DNA of 64,000 bases, taken from the NCBI GenBank assembly GCA_028713325.1, contig JAQTON010000001.1, positions 447,454-511,453 of the forward strand, in the 5' to 3' direction. The stretch comes from Candidatus Altimarinota bacterium. GTDB lineage: Bacteria > Patescibacteriota > Gracilibacteria > BD1-5 > UBA2023. This document shows positions 53,469-63,170 of the stretch, in pieces (the stretch's first letter is position 1; every line of letters starts with the position of its first letter). Below the pieces are notes generated by a model. It saw only the letters and a program-made list of their open reading frames with translations, was not told the DNA's origin and made no database searches. A program made the translations under genes and the position numbers.

Positions 53469-54014
53469 CTATCTCAAAAACTCTACTTTCACCTCATTTC
53501 TCAGGTAATAGAACACCATTCCGAAAATCGCTCCGGAGAGGTGTCCGACGAGACTGATATTCCCGGAAAAACCTATCACGATATTGATGAGGAGGAACAC
53601 TCCGGCGGATCGGTACTCTGGATTATTCCGAGACCTGAGTTCGAGAAATATATAGGCAAGTATCGCCATAGCGAAACCGCTTATTCCGATGGTATTTCCA
53701 CGGGCGAAAAATAGGAGAGAGACTCCGACAAAGACCGTATTGAGGAGGAAAAAGAGTATAAATTTACTCCGTCCGAGAAGATTCTCCACCTGGTTCCCGA
53801 AAAGATAGAGGAAAAAACTATTGAAAAAAAGATGAAGAATTCCTCCATGGAGGAATTGATAGAGGAAAAATTGGACGCTCATCTCGATAAAAAAGCCCTG
53901 TGCAAGAAAGAATGTATTCATTCCATATGCGAGAATACTGTTCATAAAAAAAGATATTCCCGTAAAGAAAAAGGAAAGAAATATGAGAATACTTGAGAAA
54001 CTTTTTGTTGACAT
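53469..54014 (-). CDS. Rhomboid-family intramembrane protease
   Basis: 181 residues with six TM helices. HGGILHLFFNSFFLYLFG is the rhomboid HxxxxHxxxN-type helix, the nucleophile Ser lies in TIGISGFAMAIL (GxSG) and the catalytic His in VGHLSGAIFGMVF. ATG 54014 is used; the track-style upstream start would overlap the divergent small-RNA promoter. It cuts membrane proteins within the bilayer; substrates unknown. Confidence 0.88.
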   Translation of the reverse strand: MSTKSFSSILIFLSFFFTGISFFMNSILAYGMNTFFLAQGFFIEMSVQFFLYQFLHGGILHLFFNSFFLYLFGNQVENLLGRSKFILFFLLNTVFVGVSLLFFARGNTIGISGFAMAILAYIFLELRSRNNPEYRSAGVFLLINIVIGFSGNISLVGHLSGAIFGMVFYYLRNEVKVEFLR

Positions 54015-54035
54015 AGCGATTTTTTTAGATATATT
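54008..54035 (+). promoter_or_regulatory. Consensus promoter of small RNA
   Basis: TTGACA (54008-54013), 16-base spacer, TATATT (54030-54035). The direction is plus, opposite to both flanking coding genes. Confidence 0.8.
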
Positions 54036-54040
54036 GTTCT

Positions 54041-54143
54041 CGTGTAAAGGAACACGTTTCACTTCCATCTTTCGTTCTTCTCCTCCCTTGGGGTGAGAGA
54101 TGGAAGTTTTGCCCGGTTAGAGCTCTGCTCGCCGGGTTTTTTT
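54041..54143 (+). ncRNA. Orphan small RNA, about 100 nt, three hairpins
   Basis: Directly after a consensus promoter come hairpin 1 (CGTGT / ACACG, 54041-54056), hairpin 2 (ACTTCCATCT / AGATGGAAGT, 54061-54107, with an inner CCC/GGG stem) and hairpin 3 (CCCGG / CCGGG, 54112-54136) ending in seven Ts. No plus-strand gene follows, since lgt lies on the minus strand, so it is not a leader. No SRP, 6S or tmRNA hallmark is recognised. Likely a constitutive structured RNA. Confidence 0.65.
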
Positions 54144-54147
54144 GTGA

Positions 54148-54918
54148 TTATTTTTGATATAAATGAACATCTCTCTCGTGGGAAGCTTTGAAATAAAAAT
54201 AGAGAGCAGTTCCAATAAATATCATCGGAATCGAGAGAATCTGTCCCATGGTGAGCCCGAAAGCGAGATATCCGAGTCCCACGTCGGGAGTCCGAACGAA
54301 CTCGATACAGAAACGAAATATACCGTACCAGATAAGGAAACTGCTGGCGATCTTTCCCGAGAATATGTTTTTTTGTCTTAGTAAAAAAAGGATTCCGAAG
54401 AGTACGACACCTTCCAATGTCGCTTCGAGAAGGGGAGAAGGGAAGTAGGAGACTCCGTTTTTCTCGACTGCAAAAGGTCCGATATAGTTTGCAAATCCGA
54501 GAAGCTCTCCGTTGAGATAGTTCCCGATTCGTCCGAGTCCGAGTCCGATGGGGAGAATACTCGTCACGCTATCCGCGATAATCAGGAAGGATTTCCGGTG
54601 CATCCGAGCGAAGAAAATCATTGCAAGAATCACTCCTATCACTCCGCCGTGAAAACTCATGCCTCCTTGCCAAGTATAGAGTATCTCTACAAAATGAGCG
54701 AGATAGTAGGGAAGATTATAAAACAATACGTACCCGATCCGTCCTCCGAGAAGGACTCCGAGAAATACATACAACATGAGAGAATCAAGTTCTGATTCAG
54801 AAAGGATTTTCCGTCTCTTTAGGAGATAGTATCCGACGATAAACCCCAGAGCATACATAAGCCCATACCAGCTCGGTGCTATGTGGATTCCGAAGAGAGT
54901 GATGGAGAAGATGGACAT
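54148..54918 (-). CDS. lgt: Prolipoprotein diacylglyceryl transferase
   Basis: 256 residues, seven TM helices. Signature region GLGLGRIGNYLNGELLG (the Lgt GRxGNFxNxE motif), WYGLMYALGF near the start, GGRIGYVLFYNLPYY and GGMSFHGGVIG. It adds diacylglycerol to the lipobox Cys of lipoproteins at the outer face of the membrane. No TGA codon. With lspA nearby it gives a lipoprotein pathway. Confidence 0.96.
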   Translation of the reverse strand: MSIFSITLFGIHIAPSWYGLMYALGFIVGYYLLKRRKILSESELDSLMLYVFLGVLLGGRIGYVLFYNLPYYLAHFVEILYTWQGGMSFHGGVIGVILAMIFFARMHRKSFLIIADSVTSILPIGLGLGRIGNYLNGELLGFANYIGPFAVEKNGVSYFPSPLLEATLEGVVLFGILFLLRQKNIFSGKIASSFLIWYGIFRFCIEFVRTPDVGLGYLAFGLTMGQILSIPMIFIGTALYFYFKASHERDVHLYQK

Positions 54919-55214
54919 GAAAAAATTAGTAAATCTCAGTAGTATCTTCTTTTGTTGCTCTTGTTCTTGGTAAATCGTTTCACAATTTACTTTCTATATT
55001 CAAATTTCTCTCTATATATTTTAATCGATTTTCTATATTTTTACTGTTTGTATATGAGACAATGGTTACATAAAATAATCAAATGCACAGCATTATGACG
55101 ATTCAAATTATCCATATTTTATTTTGTTTATCTATAAAAAAAGTATTAAGAACCTCTCATAGATTTTTACTGAACATATTTTGATAGTTAAAATTTAATA
55201 AGAGATACTAGATT
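54919..55214. other. AT-rich gap without recognised gene
   Basis: 296 bases between lgt and the AMMECR1 gene. Only a 27-codon ORF (55054-55137, starting MRQWLHKIIKC) and no convincing promoter or terminator are seen. Confidence 0.4.
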
Positions 55215-55763
55215 TTACTTCCCCATCTCTGAAAATACCGTTGATTCTATCCCATAGAGCACCGTATCTTCCGGTTTCAAATCACTTGGGTTCACTCCCG
55301 CCTTCTTGCAGACAATCTGAAAATACTCATCAGGGCTTGATGCGACATTGGTGATGTTTGGAAGGAGGACTCCGAGAGTATTTTTGGTCTGAGAAAGGAG
55401 TATGAGCCCTTCTCTCTTCGTATCGAGTTCATTGATATTTGAGAGGATTCGACGTCCCTCTGGTCGAATCATATCGACACGGATTTGCACATTTGAGAGC
55501 TCATCAGGATTCTTCACTGCTTCCGCGAAACGAGGATCCCGGAGACAAAAGAGGGTATTCTCGATAAGCTCAAAAAGGGTATTCGGTTTCTTCAAGTGTA
55601 TTCGCCCGCTCGAAGCGATAACACTTCCATTCTTATAGAGCGTCACAAACATGAGATTCTTGCTTGTTTCATGTTCGGTTCACGAAAGCCCGAGTTCTTC
55701 AATGGTGAGAATCTTTTTTTCCTTGAGGTAGGTCTCGAGAATGCGTCGTGCGATTTTGTGCAT
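55215..55763 (-). CDS. AMMECR1-domain protein
   Basis: 182 residues: FVTLYKNGSVIASSGRIH (cf. AMMECR1 FVTL.k.g.LRGCIG), a middle RFAEAVKNPDELSNVQIRVDMI and C-terminal SSPDEYFQIVCKKAG. The usual RGCIG is SSGRI here. ATG 55763 adds MHKIARRILETYLKEKKILTI; TGA at 55680 is Gly. The domain's activity is not well defined. Confidence 0.8.
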
Positions 55764-55796
55764 AAGATTAGCGGTTAGTAGTTAGTAACTTTAGCT

Positions 55797-55959
55797 TGTC
55801 ATTCCGACCGTAGTGGAGGAATCCCTTTTAATTATCGCATTGACTCGGAAATTATAAAAATTACTTATTTATAAAGAAAAATAGATTAATGGAATTTTGC
55901 TCCATATAACTTGACTTAAAGGGATCCCTCGATTTCATTTCACTTCACTCGGGATGACA
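55797..55959. repeat. Fold-back (REP-like) element
   Basis: Left end TGTCATTCCGACCGTAGTGG...AATCCCTTT and right end TTAAAGGGATCCC...CACTCGGGATGACA are imperfect inverted copies around an 85-base AT-rich centre. The ends belong to the GTCATTCCGA...GGAATCCC type of dispersed palindromes; a related stem is in the terminator at 49391. Confidence 0.65.
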
Positions 55960-55978
55960 TTGTGCTTTACTCGTAATT

Positions 55979-56842
55979 TTACTCAAACGTACTCAGTTCT
56001 TTTTCTGCCCTTATCACCGCTTCCTTCTCTTCATTCTCTATCTGAGCGAAGATATCTCCGAGGTGATCGGTTCCGGTGGTGATGTAGATTTTATAGTAGA
56101 TGAATTCGAACAAGAGTCGGAAGAGCGTGATGACGAAGTTTACGACGATTATCACTCCTATGAGGGAATACAGAGCACTTCTCGATGGAGAGAAGTTCAT
56201 AAAAAACACGACCGAGAGGATGGAAGCAATGAAAAATCAGAGGAAACTTCCGTATATGGAGAGAAGAGCGTATCGATAGCTCGAGAGGATTTCCGAGAGC
56301 AGGGAAGTGGCGAGGATATTTATGAGGATATGGAAGAGAAATGCAAATATGAGAAAATCCGGTTTCACGAAATTGATGTAGATATAGAGCGGGGTCACAA
56401 GGACGAAGAAAAATATCGAGAGAATCGCCATCTGTCCGAGAACCACCGATCACTGCTTATATTTTTCCGAGAAGAGGAGACGATTGAGCACGAAAGTCAC
56501 CGAGACAGTGATAAGAACCGCAAAAAATCCCACAAGCGAAAGAATATAAGGGAAGATAACGGAAGCCTGCAAGGATCCGAGAAAAACATAGGTGAAAAGG
56601 AGGGTGAACAGTCCTCACAAAAACGCCGCTGCGATGCTTCCGAGACAGGAGAGCCCGACGGAGATGACATCTATTTTTGTAGGTCCGAGTATATCTTCAT
56701 TGGAGACATCTGAAAAACTTGCACTTTGAACTCATCGTTCCGTTCCTTGTTCTCCGTACTGACTACGTACGGTTCACTCGGATACTCTCGTTTCGTCCAA
56801 ATTACTTTGTTTTTGAGAAGTCTCAGTTTTGCTTTCGCTCAT
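55979..56842 (-). CDS. Polytopic membrane protein, unknown
   Basis: 287 residues: a polar N-terminal 55 residues, then about seven TM helices (ISVGLSCLGSIAAAFLGGLF, YILSLVGFFAVLITVSVTFVL, ILSIFFFVLVTPLYIYINF and others) and a short acidic C-terminal tail (AQIENEEKEAVIRAEKEL). Six or more TGA glycines. It overlaps the end of lspA by 41 bases, implying coupled translation. It resembles vitamin-transporter-like VUT/QueT-type polytopic proteins (TGTDHLGDIF-like end), but this is weak. Confidence 0.65.
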
Positions 56843-57263
56843 GTTTGAAATAGATGAGAAATAATAAAAACGTACCAACAGAGATAAATATATCAGCAAA
56901 ATTGAAAATTGCAAAGTATTTTACTCCGATGAAGTCGGTAACCGACCCGACAAACACTCTTTCGAGCCCGTTTGAAATTGCTCCAGAGAAAATAAATACA
57001 TACGCCCACTTTGTAATCGGAAGATTTTTATATTGTTCATAACGAAAATAATACACACTGATTCCTATTATCAGAGCGATGGTCAAAACTTTCAAAATGA
57101 TTCCTTCAATGGGAAATGAAAAAGCTATCCCAGTATTTCTCACGAATGAGAGTATGAGAAAATCTCCGATGATATGGATTTTAGAACTCATGAGAAAATG
57201 CTCGAAAAAGTATTTCGATGTTTGATCGAGGAGGATGAGGAGAGTGAAAATGAAGGGGAACAT
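56802..57263 (-). CDS. lspA: Lipoprotein signal peptidase
   Basis: 153 residues, four TM helices. DQTSKYFFEH (start of family block), VRNTGIAFSF (NxGxAF), and the two catalytic Asp motifs SNGLERVFVGSVTDFI and FNFADIFI. It removes signal peptides from lipoproteins modified by Lgt. TGA at 56823-56825 is Gly, so the true end is TAA 56802 inside the next gene. Confidence 0.96.
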
Positions 57264-57286
57264 AGTGAAAGAATTTTAAATCTAAA

Positions 57287-58228
57287 TTAATCCACCTTAA
57301 TCTCATTCTTCTCCAACACTACCGCGATATCTTTTTTGAGCGGTGCAACGAAATCATAATCCACTCAAAAAAGATTCAGGATAAGTCTCCTCGCGTGAAG
57401 CCACTGTCGTTCGAGTCCGTATTTGACGGCGATTTCTTTATTGGCTTTCTCGTTTCCATAGACCTTGTCTCCAACAATCGGGTACCCGATGGCGGACATA
57501 TGGACGCGAATCTGGTGCGTGCGTCCCGTGAAAAGCTCGATTTCGAGAAGCGAGTACTTGTTGTCGATATGATTGAGGAGGGTGAATTTTGTTCGGGCAA
57601 GTTTGGGATTGACCGGATTTTCGGTGGTCATCCGCTTTCGGTCATGGGAATCTCGTCCGATGAATGACTCGATCATCCCTTCTTGGTCCTTCACGAGTCC
57701 AAGAACGACCGCGTAATAGAACTTCCGTATCTTCCTGTCTGCCATCTTCTTCTGGAGTTCCCGCATAGAACGGTCGTTCTTTGCGACGAGGATGAGTCCG
57801 CTCGTATCCTTGTCGAGCCTATGGACGATTCCCGGGCGTTCCACTCCGTTGATAACCGAGAGATTCCCAAAGTGGTGAAGGAGTGCGTTCACGAGAGTTC
57901 CCGTATTTCCAAATTCTCCGGGAACGGTGTGGGTATTCACCCGAGGTTCTTTGCTGATGACCGCGAAGTCGGGGTTGTCGAAGATAATCTCCAGATTCAT
58001 ATCTTCCGCCACAAGAGATGATTTCTCGGTTTCGAATTCCAGTTCGAGAACATCTCGAGCTCTGACTCTCTTATTGCTGTCCAATATCTTTCCATTCACC
58101 GTGAGATATCCCTTTTCTATAAGCTTTTGCATGTAGGATCGCGAATGCTCAGGAAAAAGGGCCGATAGATACATATCGACCCTTCGGATTTCCTGTTTGG
58201 GTATAAATATAGAGAATTGGGTTTTCAT
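57287..58228 (-). CDS. RluD-family rRNA pseudouridine synthase
   Basis: 313 residues: N-terminal S4 RNA-binding domain (RRVDMYLSALFPEHSRSYMQKLIEKGYLTVNGK) and catalytic domain with RPGIVHRLDKDTSGLILVAK (catalytic Asp), GRTHQIRVHMSAIGYPIVGDKVYG and WLHARRL. It converts uridines in 23S rRNA to pseudouridine. TGA at 57365-57367 is Gly. ATG 58228 is chosen at the family's usual start. Downstream of a small gene by 7 bases. Confidence 0.93.
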
Positions 58229-58235
58229 AGAAATA

Positions 58236-58670
58236 TTAAGCAGCTTTTTGTTCATCGGGAAGAATATCCCATGCACCTTTCGTTCAATCCATAGGTTCTC
58301 AGAGAACGAGAATAGAAAAAACATCCGAATCGTATCCGAGAAAATCAAATTTTCTTACCCATTCCGGATCTCTTCTCATTTCCGTTTCGAGTTTAACGTA
58401 ATCGATATCTCCGTTGTTTCTTTTTGAAAATCATTCTTTATATTCTCTTATTTCAGAATAGATAATCTGTTCTGTTTTCAGATATTCTTTGAAAAAAATA
58501 TCTTCCTCAAGACTTGAATTCATCAAAGCATCGATAATTTGTGAAGATATTTGAGAAGTATTCTCAATAGTCGCAGAAACGGCATCTGTTCATTTAATAC
58601 CATTATTCGTTCCTTTTTCTTCGTCACAGATAATGTTTATAACTTCCACTAGTGTAAGTGATTCTGGCAT
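58236..58670 (-). CDS. Hypothetical acidic protein upstream of rluD
   Basis: 144 residues, helical and acidic: MPESLTLVEVINIICDEEK, EYLKTEQIIYSEIREYKE, MRRDPEWVRKFDFLGYDSDVFSILVL, ending WDILPDEQKAA. Four TGAs as Gly, so there is no long standard-code ORF. It is 7 bases from the RluD-type gene and 23 from ndk, in one operon. No family recognised. Confidence 0.65.
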
Positions 58671-58693
58671 AGTATTTTTTGTTAAAAATAAAA

Positions 58694-59134
58694 TTATGCA
58701 GCAAGCTCTCGTCCGTACGTGAAGAGTTCATTTTCCTTGAAAAATCGTGCTATTTCGACAGTACCGGCTTCTTCACTATCGGAAGAATGGATGATATTGT
58801 TGTCGATATTCTTCGCGAAATCTCCACGAATCGTTCCGGGAAGTGCATCGGCGGGATTGGTTGCTCCACACATGGTTCGAACTACTTTGATGGCATCATG
58901 TCCTTCGATGGCAATAGCAACGATGGGGCCCGACATCATGAATCCAGCCAAGAATTTATAAAATCCTTTTGATACGTGATCGGAATAATGGGAATCACAA
59001 AGTGATTGATCCATCTGAAGCATCTTAAGTCCAATAACTTTAAGACCCTTTTGTTCGAAACGAGCAAGAATAGTGCCGATAAGTGATTTCTGAATGGTAT
59101 CCGGTTTCAAAAGTACCAATGTTTTTTGAGACAT
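58694..59134 (-). CDS. ndk: Nucleoside-diphosphate kinase
   Basis: 146 residues: KTLVLLKPDTIQKSLIGTILARFEQKG, GTIRGDFA and NIIHSSDSEEAGTVEIARFF, whose His is phosphorylated in the reaction. It balances NTP and dNTP pools and complements NrdAB. ATG 59134 is the standard family start. No TGA. Confidence 0.97.
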   Translation of the reverse strand: MSQKTLVLLKPDTIQKSLIGTILARFEQKGLKVIGLKMLQMDQSLCDSHYSDHVSKGFYKFLAGFMMSGPIVAIAIEGHDAIKVVRTMCGATNPADALPGTIRGDFAKNIDNNIIHSSDSEEAGTVEIARFFKENELFTYGRELAA

Positions 59135-59212
59135 AAAAATAAGTGAAAAATAATAAAGTATGCGCATTATATAAAAACCGATAGGAAAGGCAAGTTTTAA
59201 ACCGAAAAAACT

Positions 59213-59240
59213 TTGACTTTCCGAGCTTTTTTCATAGAAT
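59213..59240 (+). promoter_or_regulatory. Promoter of tRNA-Gly(UCA)
   Basis: TTGACT (59213-59218), 16-base spacer, TAGAAT (59235-59240), 43 bases before the tRNA. tRNA-Arg follows on the same strand 48 bases later and may share it. Confidence 0.75.
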
Positions 59241-59282
59241 ACCGGTCGCTCAAGTCGATGATAGTATCGATTTACCACTTTT

Positions 59283-59361
59283 GCGGGGGTAACATAACTG
59301 AGTGAGTGTACTAAGGCTTCAACCCTTGGGTGTGTCGGTTCGAACCCGATTCCCCGCTCCA
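59283..59361 (+). tRNA. tRNA-Gly(UCA), decoder of UGA as glycine
   Basis: Acceptor GCGGGGG / TCCCCGC with U73 and encoded CCA, as in bacterial tRNA-Gly (G1-C72, C2-G71, U73 identity). D arm ACAT / GTGT, anticodon stem TAAGG / CCTTG and loop CTTCAAC, giving T33 and anticodon TCA, which pairs with UGA. T arm GTCGG TTCGAAC CCGAT. The D loop lacks the usual GG pair and there is an extra base before the anticodon stem. This tRNA explains the in-frame TGA codons at conserved Gly positions. Confidence 0.88.
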
Positions 59362-59409
59362 TAATTTTAGGAAACATCAGAAGAATATTTTCTCATTCAT
59401 ATTTTTTAC

Positions 59410-59487
59410 GCAGCCGTAGTTCAGTTGGATTAGAATGCCTCCCTGCGAAGGAGGAGGTCACTGGTTCGAGCCCAGTCGGTTGCACCA
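59410..59487 (+). tRNA. tRNA-Arg(GCG)
   Basis: Acceptor GCAGCCG / CGGTTGC, anticodon stem CCTCC / GGAGG with loop CTGCGAA (anticodon GCG, codons CGC/CGT), T arm ACTGG TTCGAGC CCAGT, A73 and encoded CCA. D loop has A20. Most bacteria read these codons with an ACG anticodon, so GCG is less common. Confidence 0.88.
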
Positions 59488-59520
59488 TATAAAGTCATTA
59501 AAATATTTTTCGCCCATCTT

Positions 59521-59853
59521 ATGGCAAATTCACACGGACTCACACCAAGGCTTGTCAAAAAACAAGCAGCCGCACGCAAGCTTTCCAAAGGAAAAAAGAA
59601 GGCACTTCTTGCGTACACGGGGAATGAGAGCAAAGAAACCCGATATAATCTCAGTTATAAAAAACGGACGCACTATTTTCAGAACAAACAAGCCTTTCCT
59701 CCGAAAAAACTTCCGAGTAAGAATGTCGATACGCTTATAGAAATGGGAATTATTGATGATCGTGGATTTTTCCGGAAAGGAAAGAAAAAGAACTACATCA
59801 CCAAACGAATGACTGATCAAAAGGGGATGGATTTCTATGGATTACCCAGATAA
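59521..59853 (+). CDS. Small very basic protein
   Basis: 110 residues, strongly basic: MANSHGLTPRLVKKQAAARKL, KGKKKALLAYTGNESKETRYNLSYKKR, FFRKGKKKNYITKRM. The composition suits an RNA-binding or ribosome-associated protein, but no ribosomal protein family is recognised. No TGA. Directly downstream of the two tRNAs. Confidence 0.6.
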   Translation: MANSHGLTPRLVKKQAAARKLSKGKKKALLAYTGNESKETRYNLSYKKRTHYFQNKQAFPPKKLPSKNVDTLIEMGIIDDRGFFRKGKKKNYITKRMTDQKGMDFYGLPR

Positions 59854-59882
59854 ATATGTCTTAGTATTAATCCCAAAACTCT

Positions 59883-60104
59883 ATGTTATGAGAAATCACT
59901 CCAACTACCGATGCTAGCCTTACGCCAGAAGATGAATTATTTATCCTTGTAAACGGACATCCTCAGTATTCTGCGGCGTGGGCAAAAAATTGCCCGACAG
60001 AAGCAGAGAACCTCATAAATGAGATACGGGCTGCTCATAATTTACGATGAGTTGCTTATCAGCTTGTATCTACTCGGGAAAAAATTCTTCATTCGTTAGG
60101 TTAA
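59883..60104 (+). CDS. Small hypothetical protein
   Basis: 73 residues, MLGEITPTTDASLTPEDELFILVNGHPQYSAAWAKNCPTEAENLIN... with a helical C-terminus. TGA as Gly in codon 3 and before VAYQL. Follows the basic protein after 29 bases. No family recognised. Confidence 0.55.
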
Positions 60105-60221
60105 ATAAAGAACGGAGATTCCCAGCTTTTCAAAGAAGGGATAAGAATGCTTCGTTCATAAAAAAATACGCGATAATTTCGAAAAACCAAAAAATCTCTA
60201 TTATTTTCTTTCTATAACACC

Positions 60222-60728
60222 ATGTCTCAACTCGATGCACCGAAAGCAGGCGATACTATCGCTAATATAGAAACAACCCTCGGAACCATTAAAGTAAAAC
60301 TTTTTGTACAGGAAACACCGAAAACGTGTGCCAACTTTATCGCTCTCGCAAACAAAGGCTATTACGACGGAATTATCTTCCATCGTGTAATCCGTGAATT
60401 TATGATCCAAGGTGGTGACCCGACCGGTACCGGAATGGGCGGAGAAAGTATTTATGGACAAGAGTTCGAGGATGAATTCGCACCGGGACTCACACATGTA
60501 AAATGAGCACTTTCCATGGCGAATGCCGGACCAAACACAAACGGAAGTCAGTTTTTTATCGTTCATGCAAAGTCGACTCCTCATCTGAATCGTCACCACT
60601 CGGTTTTCGGACAAACGTACGAAGGAATGGATATCGTAGATGTCATAGCGAATGTAAAAGCCGATCGAAGTGATAAACCTTTGACCGATGTAGTGATCCT
60701 CTCTCTGACGATAAAAGAGCTCCAATAA
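60222..60728 (+). CDS. Cyclophilin-type peptidyl-prolyl isomerase
   Basis: 168 residues: [35 protein letters not shown], then [22 protein letters not shown] and [21 protein letters not shown]. It speeds proline cis-trans isomerisation in folding. TGA at 60504-60506 is the invariant Gly of [18 protein letters not shown], one of the clearest marks of the recoding. No signal peptide, so cytoplasmic. Confidence 0.96.
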
Positions 60729-60736
60729 TTCTCATA

Positions 60737-60779
60737 AAAAATAATCCCATCCGATTGAAAGAGATGGGATTATTTTTTA
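60737..60779. terminator. Bidirectional terminator
   Basis: AAATAATCCCATC / GATGGGATTATTT with T/A tracts on both sides, between the cyclophilin gene and convergent uvrC. Confidence 0.85.
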
Positions 60780-60787
60780 TTTGTAAA

Positions 60788-62647
60788 TTACACCAATCCG
60801 TGTTCTTTCAATGTCTCCATCTGTCTTTTTGTCAAAACTTTCTCGATATCCTCTCGTGGAATGTTCTGAAGATTGTCGATACTTCCAGCGAGTTTCAGTA
60901 TATTCTTTCGTGCAACCGGACCGAATCCGGGAAGTTCCTCGAGGATATTTTTCTTCATCGCTTTGCTTCGAGCACTTCTATTGAATCCTATCGCGAATCT
61001 ATGAGACTCATCCCGTATCTTTTGGAGAAGCATGAGTTCCATAGAACCTTTTTCAAAAAGGATGGGGTCTTTTTGAAAGGGCACGAATATCTCCTCTTCG
61101 CGTTTCGCGATTGAGCACAAATAAGGGAGAACTACCGGATTTTTTCATTCGCAGGCTCAATACATAGCCTCGAGAGCAGAAGAAAGTTGCCCCTTCCCAC
61201 CATCGATAATAATCATATCGGGAAAGTTATTCTGCTCGATACCTTCCAGGATACGTCTGTAAAGAACTTCTCGAATGGATGCAAAATCATCGATCATTCC
61301 CGGTTGAAGCGTCTTGATTTTATATTTTCGATACCGGGAAGTTTCGCTTTTCCCGTTCACGATAACCGATCGTGAAGCGACAGTGAATTGACCATGAGTA
61401 TGAGAGATATCATAGCATTCAAATACCATTTCTCATTTCTTCTTCGCTCCATATCCCAACCGCTCCAGTATATGAACCTGCGTCATTCTCGTCGGAGTTT
61501 TAATCGCAAGCGAGTGCATTTTTTCACGTTCGGCAAACGAGAGAAGATTATATTCGGTAAAACGGAGGATGTCTATTTTCGGACCTATTTTCGGACATTC
61601 GATTTCTCGCTTTTTTTCCATGAGTGCTTGAAATAGGACGATATCCTCCAGTTCTTTTTTGAGAAGGATTTTCACGCTTACGGGAATATCTTCTGTCAAA
61701 TAGCGTTTTGCGAGAAAAACCCTGAGTACTTCTTCCGGGGTTTCTTCGAGATTATTTTCCACTTCCATCTGGGATACTCCCACTATGTGTCATGACCTGA
61801 TTTCCGTGAATCCTAAAAAGTTTTTGCCATACTTTTCTACGGAGACTATCGCGTCATAGTCCCCGGGAATGCTATCTCTGGCTATTTGTTTCGTTCCGAG
61901 TTTTTCAATCTGTTCGATTTGAAGTTTCAATTTTTGGGCTTCTTCAAATTCCAGTTTTTTGGCTTTTTCCTGCATCTTTTTTCGGAGCTCTTCAATGACC
62001 GCAATGCTTTTTCCCGAAAGAAATTGCTTCAGAGAAGCAATGTTATCTCCGTATATTTTTATCTTTTCCTCCTCAAGCAGGCATGGTGCCGGACAAAGCC
62101 CGATGGAGTAATCCAGACATGGAATGCTTTTCCCTGCCTTATTTCCAATATATATTTTCCCGTCTCGTTCCATGAATTCCACATGACAGCTCCGAATTCC
62201 AAAAGTGCGTCTCAGGATCTTAAGAATCTCCGTCACATTCGCCCCGGCAGTATAGGGACCAAAATATATTCAAGAGTCCTTTTTATTGCGGGTTTTTATG
62301 ACTTCCGGAACCATACCGGAAGTGATGTGAATATAGGCGAGATTCTTCCCGTCCTTCATGAGGATATTGTATTTCGGTTGTTTTTCTTTAATCAGATTTG
62401 TCTCCAGTACGAGTGCCTCGAGATCATTTCTGGTCTCAATAATCTCGATATCCAGCACCTGCTTTATCAGAGATTGTTTTGCAAAATTCAATCTTTTTTC
62501 ATCACTCCAGTAAGAACTCACTCTGGAGTGAAGATTCACCGATTTTCCCACGTAAATAATCGTTCACTCTTTATTTTTCATGCAATACACCCCCGGAGAA
62601 AAGGGGAGAGTAGCGATGATTTCCAGTATATGAACAGGGGTTTTCAT
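60788..62647 (-). CDS. uvrC: Excinuclease ABC subunit C
   Basis: 619 residues. GIY-YIG nuclease at the N-terminus (SPGVYCMKNKEGTIIYVGKSVNLHSRV), a UvrB-binding UVR motif (IEELRKKMQEKAKKLEFEEAQKLKLQIEQIEKL), the RNase H-like C-terminal nuclease (ECYDISHTHG, FPDMIIIDGGKGQLSSAL) and helix-hairpin-helix units (ELPGFGPVARKNILKL). It makes both cuts in nucleotide excision repair. Five or more TGA glycines, including one in the GIY-YIG domain, shatter the gene under the standard code. Confidence 0.95.
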
Positions 62648-62720
62648 TGGGAAATATATTTGCAAAATAGAAGTTTTTTCTTATATTCATTCTTCATTCT
62701 TAATTTTTAGTTATCTATTT

Positions 62721-63170
62721 ATGGGTATTTTCAGTTTTTTCTCCGATTCAAAATCTGAGAATAATAAAAGCCATCTCAAGAACCTCATATCTGTTGCCAT
62801 GTCTGACGGAAGTATGGATACAAATGAAGCAAAGGCTCTTCTTTCCGTTGCAACGAGACTTGGCATCACTGAGATAGATGTACGCCAGATGGTTACAGAT
62901 TATCGTGACATCAAGTTTATCCTTCCAAAGGATCGAAAGGATCGTATTCAACAGTTCTGGGATCTCATTATGATTATCCTTGCGGACGGAAAAATCGAAG
63001 AACACGAGATGAAGATTTTCGAAAACTTTGCCGCAAAACTTGGTATCCGAAAAGCTATTACATCAGGCCTTGTTCGTAAGTTTGCGGAATGGACTACCAA
63101 AAAGGAACCGCTCGGTGCATTCAAGTGAGAATTCATAGAACTTCTTACCGACACTCATTCATGGGAATAA
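62721..63170 (+). CDS. TerB-like protein
   Basis: 149 residues: two similar helical halves, LKNLISVAMSDGSMDTNEAKALLSVATRLGI and IMIILADGKIEEHEMKIFENFAAKLGI, each with the TerB-type acidic DG...E pattern that may bind metal. TGA at 63126-63128 is Gly, extending the protein 14 residues to overlap the convergent pth end by 26 bases. Function unknown. Confidence 0.75.

Noticed and set aside
58694-59377. N-terminal extension of ndk reading into MERGIGFEPTHPRVEALVH
   Set aside because: This is the antisense translation of the tRNA-Gly(UCA), a well-known annotation artefact; ndk starts at 59134.
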